Source of the DNA: Mytilus trossulus
Taxonomy: Eukaryota; Mollusca; Bivalvia; Mytilida; Mytilidae
Length of the DNA: 64,000 bases
Reading direction: 5' to 3'
Assembly: GCF_036588685.1 (NCBI RefSeq)
Contig: NC_086378.1
Coordinates: 13,991,578-14,055,577, forward strand
Each line of letters begins with the position of its first letter. Position 1 is the first letter of the stretch. Both the position numbers and the translations under genes were made by a program. Shown here piece after piece: positions 59,622 through 64,000 of this stretch. The notes below the pieces were generated by a model that was not told the origin of the DNA, did not search any database, and worked only from the letters and a program-made list of their open reading frames with translations.

Positions 59622-60601
59622 TTTAGATAAAATTGAGAAACGAAATGGGGAATGTGTCAAAACGACAACAACCCGACTATAGAGCAGTCAACAGCCGAAG
59701 GCCATCAATGGGTATTCAATATAGCGAGAAACTCCAGCACCCGGAGGCGTCCTTCGGCTGGCCCCTTAAAATTTGTATACTAGTTCAGTGATAATGGGCG
59801 TCATACTTAACTCCAAATTTTACACAAGAAACTAAAATTAAAAATCAAGACTACAAAGGCCAGATGCTCCTGACTTGGGACAGGCGCAAAATTTCAGCGG
59901 GATTAAATATGTTTGTGAGATCTCACCCCTCCCCTAAACCTCTATCCAATGTAGAACAGTAAGTGCATAACAATACGCACAATAAACCTAGTTCAATAGA
60001 AGTCCGAGTCCGATGTCAGGAGATGTAACAAAAGAAAATAAACAAAATGACAATAATACACACATAATTACAGACTACTAGCAGTTAACTGAAATGCCAG
60101 CTGCAGACCGCAATTAAACTACTTGATATATTATGTCTTCATCATATGAATATTAGGCACAATCTCTCCCGTTAGGGGTCTAGTATCATACTATCATAAA
60201 ATATATGAGAACATAACCCGTGTCGACTCATGACAACAACTGTTTTTTTATAAATAAATGTGTTTAGTTCCGATGCAAAGACCCTATAAGTGAATCAATA
60301 TTAAAGCCAAATATACAACCTTTAATGACATGACAACAGTATCGTAACTATATCCATTCTTAATAAGTCTGTTTAAAGGTTTTGTTAGCTTTTGAGGTGA
60401 AAACTGACATTTTTGTGCTTTGTAAAGAATATCACCATAAAAGATTGGATGTGAAATACCTGAACGTATAAGATGTCTGTATGTTGAGTTATATTTACAA
60501 ATTATTTCCTTATACTGATGATAAAATTGAGTAAATGTTTTGACTTCTAAGTTTGTGATATCGAAATCCCTAGTGTAATAATTTTTCAGTAATACAATCA
60601 T
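59622..60601 (-). mobile_element. retroelement 3' part, copy 3, with the longest coding remnant
   Basis: The non-coding tail matches copies at 30265 and 43262 (GAATGTGTCAAAACGACAAC, GGAGGCGTCCTTCGGCTGGC, CTGACTTGGGACAGGCGCAA). The minus-strand frame 60601-60284 reads 105 residues and includes FTQFYHQYKEIICKYN, SGISHPIFYGDILYKA and PLNRLIKNGYSYDTVVMSLK. The last segment recurs in both other copies. The pattern fits the C-terminus of a retroelement polyprotein, and the copy is truncated at its 5' side. Confidence 0.78.
60284..60601 (-). pseudogene. C-terminal remnant of a retroelement protein
   Basis: A 105-residue open frame, 5'-truncated, belonging to the element around it. The shared motif PLNRLIK(K/N)G-YDTVV-SLK in three copies shows it was once coding and conserved. 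I judge it to be a reverse-transcriptase-type protein tail by its context; no catalytic motif is included. Confidence 0.6.
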
Positions 60602-61304
60602 TTCTCTCGCTAAAATCTAATACGTTGTTACATACACGAGTGAAGCGTACAAGATGTATATTTTAGAAATGAGTGTATGCAATGTTTTTTGAGGAACCCA
60701 GATGTACTTTTCAGTTCTTGGTTCGTTGATGTCTCCCATTTAAAAAAAAAAAATCTTTTTACACACAAATTGATTATATAGTTGATTATATACACTAGTA
60801 TATGGATACATTAAGCAGTAAATTATTAGCTGTGGTTTATCAGTTAAAATCCGGTTTCAGTTTGTAACTCGGATTTGTTTTTCTCTGAATCGATTAATGA
60901 CTTTTGAACAGGAATATACTACTGTTGCCTTTATTTATTATTGACTGTTATGCTATACGTTCTTGTTAAAGGAATACCAAATCGCTCAATAGCATTTTAT
61001 TTCAGAAAATATACAGGTTTTAATCTTTATAAATATCATGGAAATCTCCACAATCATTTAGGTACCATAATGATGAAATGTACAATATATTCAAATATGC
61101 ATTTTCCGAGAAAAAAAGACAAAGGAAACTTTTCACACATTTGATAATTTTTTTTTTTTTTAAAGTTTGAAATGTATAAACTTCATTTTTTAAAGTGAAT
61201 CACTTTGTGATATTAATGTTCTATAGCGTTTACAATGATACTCTAAACCTCAACTTTATTAGCATTTTATGAATCCATTTTTCGCATCAACTTCTTCAAC
61301 TTCT
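60602..61304. other. downstream flank of the prohormone-like gene
   Basis: Contains a piece of the GGAATATACTACTGTTGCC repeat near 60908-60940, also seen near 46585. The rest may include 3' untranslated sequence of the minus-strand gene ending at 61305. No further exon is seen. Confidence 0.45.
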
Positions 61305-64000
61305 TCACTCTACCACAAAGTTTCTTGGAAAAAACTTCTCTAATGATGAGCGGTATACAAGTGGATAACGCAATGATAATGGATTCCTGACTGTAATAAA
61401 AAGGAAATGATTTGAATAAAGCATATTAAAATACTAGAGGTTAAAATACGTCACTTGGCATATTTGTGTTGTTGCATGTATTTTATTCCATTGGTAAATA
61501 AGGATTTGATTCTTTGGGTCACATCATTTGCTATCTTTGTTTTTTCTGTGTACTGTTTTGAGAAATATTTTCTGTTTAACCGACAACGACGTCGGGGGAA
61601 AAGAAACTAGCCTTATTGCTGTTTCCCGCGGTGTTTCCAACATCAATGAATGTTAAAGAATGTGATAAGGTCAGTTTAATATGTCTTATATGTGTTAAAA
61701 TTGGCACATCTCATTTCCATGAAGATCATTTGACCCAATCTTCTCTTTATTTAGTTGTTTATTGGAAGGAATAAGTGGTTCTATAACGTCTTGCTTATTA
61801 CTACGATCAAATTACTCGTAATCCCTACCGTGGATGATGATATCAAAACTTTGTTAACCGTTATTTAGCAATGGAAGTGCCTGCGGGCAAATTTGCACTC
61901 ATAACGTTTAATGTTTACAGTCAACTTTAAATATTCCCATGTATAAATTATTCATGATATTTGAGTGAATTAATTGATATTATTGTGAAATATGAGTAAT
62001 GAAGATTAATAAAAATTAATGTGTATAAAACAATCTAATACTTGAATTGCGTTTCTCTTTTAACTAACCTGGAAGCTTCTGTACAGATGGGTACTTTAAT
62101 AAAGGATTTCTTAAAAATGGTATATCTGTAAACCAGGCAGTGCGTTTTCCAATAGGATTCCACGACTCGCCTGAAATGTATTTGTGATAAAGACTTACAT
62201 ATCAATATATACCCAATCAAGAAATACTTAAGATTTTCGAATTTTACGATTTCATATTTCCAAAACAAAGAATATATATATCAGCGTTTACCATCCATCC
62301 TTTATTGAATTCCTCAATATTTCAACATCTAGATACCAATTTTGACCTTAAATCAATAATTTAAAATATATGTTTCTCACATTTTAAACAATATCTTGCA
62401 TTGCTTAAAATGAAATAAATTGGAAGTAAGCATATACTTGCAAATCCTTTTTTTGTGTGTTTTGTTTACATAAATGAAAAGTGCTGTGCTTCTTGTTCCA
62501 AATATATCTGTTAATTATACCAGCCTGCCTAATAACAACTCTATTTTCGACCAAGTGCGCCGAATTTGATAATTGAATATTCGATATGAAATGTGCTTAT
62601 GTAAGGATGTTAAACATTCACATTCGAACCATTTCACTTAATACATTATGTTTTATAGTTCTACTTAAATGATTTTCACTTAATTCAGTCACGTTTGTAT
62701 ATACAATTTACACTTGGAAAAGTCACGTTTGTGTATGTATAAACAGTTAAATGCTACAAATTGTACCAGTTGATTTCCGTAAATTTGTGTCCTTGACGTC
62801 ATGCATAGTTATAATGTAAATTATTTAATCATTGGTCATTAGAACGCCAACTAGATATAAGACGATGTAATATGAGTGCCAATGAAACGCCTCTCTATCT
62901 AAGTCACAATATATAGAAGTAAACCATTATAGGTCAAAGTATGGTCTTCAACACGGAGACTTGGCTCGCATATAAAGGGCCACAAAAAATGACTAGTGTA
63001 AAAATGTTCATACGGGAAAACCAAAGGTCTCATTTATATAAAAACGAGAAACAAGCAAGACTTATGATCCACATCAACACACGACACCTACTGAACATTA
63101 GATGCCTGACTTAGGAAAGGTGCAAAAAAATGAACTAGGTTTAGAATTAAAAAAAATTCTAAATTGTCAATTTATCAACGGAGTATTTAAGAAAATTATA
63201 TCATGACTCATGTTATTTCTGTGCACTGACCAAATATTTGATGAGAGTACCTTCGGGAGCTAGTACTCCACCAGGAGCTTTACAACTGCTTTATTTTGAA
63301 AAGTGAAATGACAGAAATACTGAACTCCAATGTAAATGCAAAACGGAAAGTCCCTTATCAAATAATTATTCGGAATTTAACTCCTTTTCATAAGTGAGAA
63401 AGTTAGTAGTCCTTGTTGCAAAACGGCATAATTATCTTTTTATCAATAATGGAACGAGTAAGCATACCTTTAATCATGGGGATTTTACTCTTTTCATATT
63501 TCGGAATGTTACGCACATTAACAAAGAGGTCTAACTGACAAAGTATTATCGATCGCATTCAACTAAGAATAATAGCCAAATCATTATATTCACTAAAGTG
63601 TTACTCGCACACACTCTAAATCAGAGTTTCAACTTTCATTTGCCTCATATGCAAAACAAAAAAGAAATATATTTCTTTTGACAAAAATGTATACTTATAA
63701 TGGTGTTTCAATTATTTTCTCAATTGAGGATAGTTATCAAGGGTGCTTCTTAACCTCCTTAGAGAAAACTTACCTGATGTGAAGAAAAATGAATGTGGTC
63801 TAAAACTAACATCCGGTTTCGATTTAGGAATGGGTTGGTAAAGCTTTTGTTTAATTATTTTTGGAGGTAAAATTGGTGAGCGAAAATCCATTGCACATCC
63901 TGCTCCCCATCCTTGACATAGTCCAAATATTCCTTGTCGTTTTACAGTTTGTAATGATTCGGTATATTGTACAATTGTTATCACTATCAGCAGTAAAATT
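61305..64000 (-). CDS. secreted prohormone-like protein, three exons, 5' end outside the window
   Basis: Exons in transcript order: 64000(partial)-63774, 62170-62069, 61390-61305. Donors are GTAAGT and GTTAGT, acceptors TTTCAG and TTACAG, and phases join exactly. The visible protein is 136 residues. It opens in a hydrophobic stretch (ILLLIVITIVQYTES) that looks like the end of a signal peptide, so the ATG lies just past 64000. Next comes LQTVKR, then a segment starting QGIFGLCQGWGAGC with two cysteines six residues apart, then a Pro/Lys-rich part, then NPIGKR. The C-terminal part contains FLRNPLLKYPSV and PVRNPLSLRYPLV, an internal near-repeat. KR after a leader, and GKR (cleavage plus C-terminal amidation), are the layout of a neuropeptide or hormone precursor. 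I do not recognise the family, so the function is inference. A repeat copy sits in the first visible intron. Confidence 0.75.
62868..63135 (+). repeat. dispersed GATGTGGT-type repeat with extended tail
   Basis: AAGACGATGTAATATGAGTG, CCAATGAAACGCCTCTCTAT, ACCATTATAGGTCAAAGTAT, GGTCTTCAACACGGAG; then TTTATATAAAAACGAGAAAC, ACATCAACACACGACACCTA and CCTGACTTAGGAAAGGTGCA. The first part matches 52388-52505. It lies in the first visible intron of the prohormone-like gene, antisense to it. Confidence 0.75.

Noticed and set aside
1-64000. tRNA, rRNA or snRNA genes
   Set aside because: I looked for T-loop words such as GGTTCGAATCC and for long conserved RNA segments and found none I could support by eye; a covariance-model scan would settle it.

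Overview
The window looks like AT-rich nuclear DNA from a bivalve mollusc, most likely a mussel of the Mytilus group. The evidence is spliced genes with GT..AG introns, animal-specific proteins, and many short inverted-repeat transposons, satellites and retroelement tails of the kind I associate with bivalve genomes. The genus is an inference; 'eukaryote, invertebrate animal' is secure. I see no bacterial, organellar or CRISPR content and no rRNA or tRNA gene that I can support.

Five protein-coding loci can be reconstructed. (1) ENY2, minus strand, 4631-9368, five coding exons, complete, 104 residues: a small subunit of the SAGA deubiquitinase module and TREX-2. (2) A BTBD17-like BTB-BACK protein, minus strand, 16493-17911, one coding exon, 472 residues, with its start region duplicated upstream as a 96-bp tandem repeat. 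(3) An E2F4/5-type transcription factor, plus strand, 20838-36396, ten coding exons, complete, 360 residues. (4) RBM42, plus strand, from 46907 to at least 53325, four coding exons found; the last exon is not in the window. (5) A secreted, prohormone-like protein on the minus strand, 61305-64000, three exons, whose start codon lies beyond the right edge. It has a hydrophobic leader, two KR sites (one preceded by Gly) and a two-cysteine segment, and I cannot assign it to a known family. All phases were checked by hand at each junction.

Between and inside the genes the DNA is dominated by repeats. Region by region: 1-1.45 kb, a decaying satellite; 1.7-2.3 kb, dispersed repeats; 4.6-9.4 kb, ENY2 with a transposon cluster in its first intron; 9.9-12.2 kb, small inverted-repeat elements, one nested in an older repeat; 13.1-13.7 kb, a 31/38-bp satellite; 16.0-18.1 kb, BTBD17-like with tandem repeats at both ends; 20.8-38 kb, E2F4/5, whose first intron holds a 4.03-kb element with perfect 33-bp terminal inverted repeats and internal satellites; 38-46.9 kb, gene-poor with transposon relics; 46.9-61 kb, RBM42 and a long stretch of transposons; 61.3-64 kb, the prohormone-like gene.

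ENY2, E2F4/5 and RBM42 are housekeeping nuclear factors (chromatin and mRNA export, cell-cycle transcription, RNA binding). Nothing in the layout suggests that they act as a cluster. Their closeness is probably chance or old synteny.
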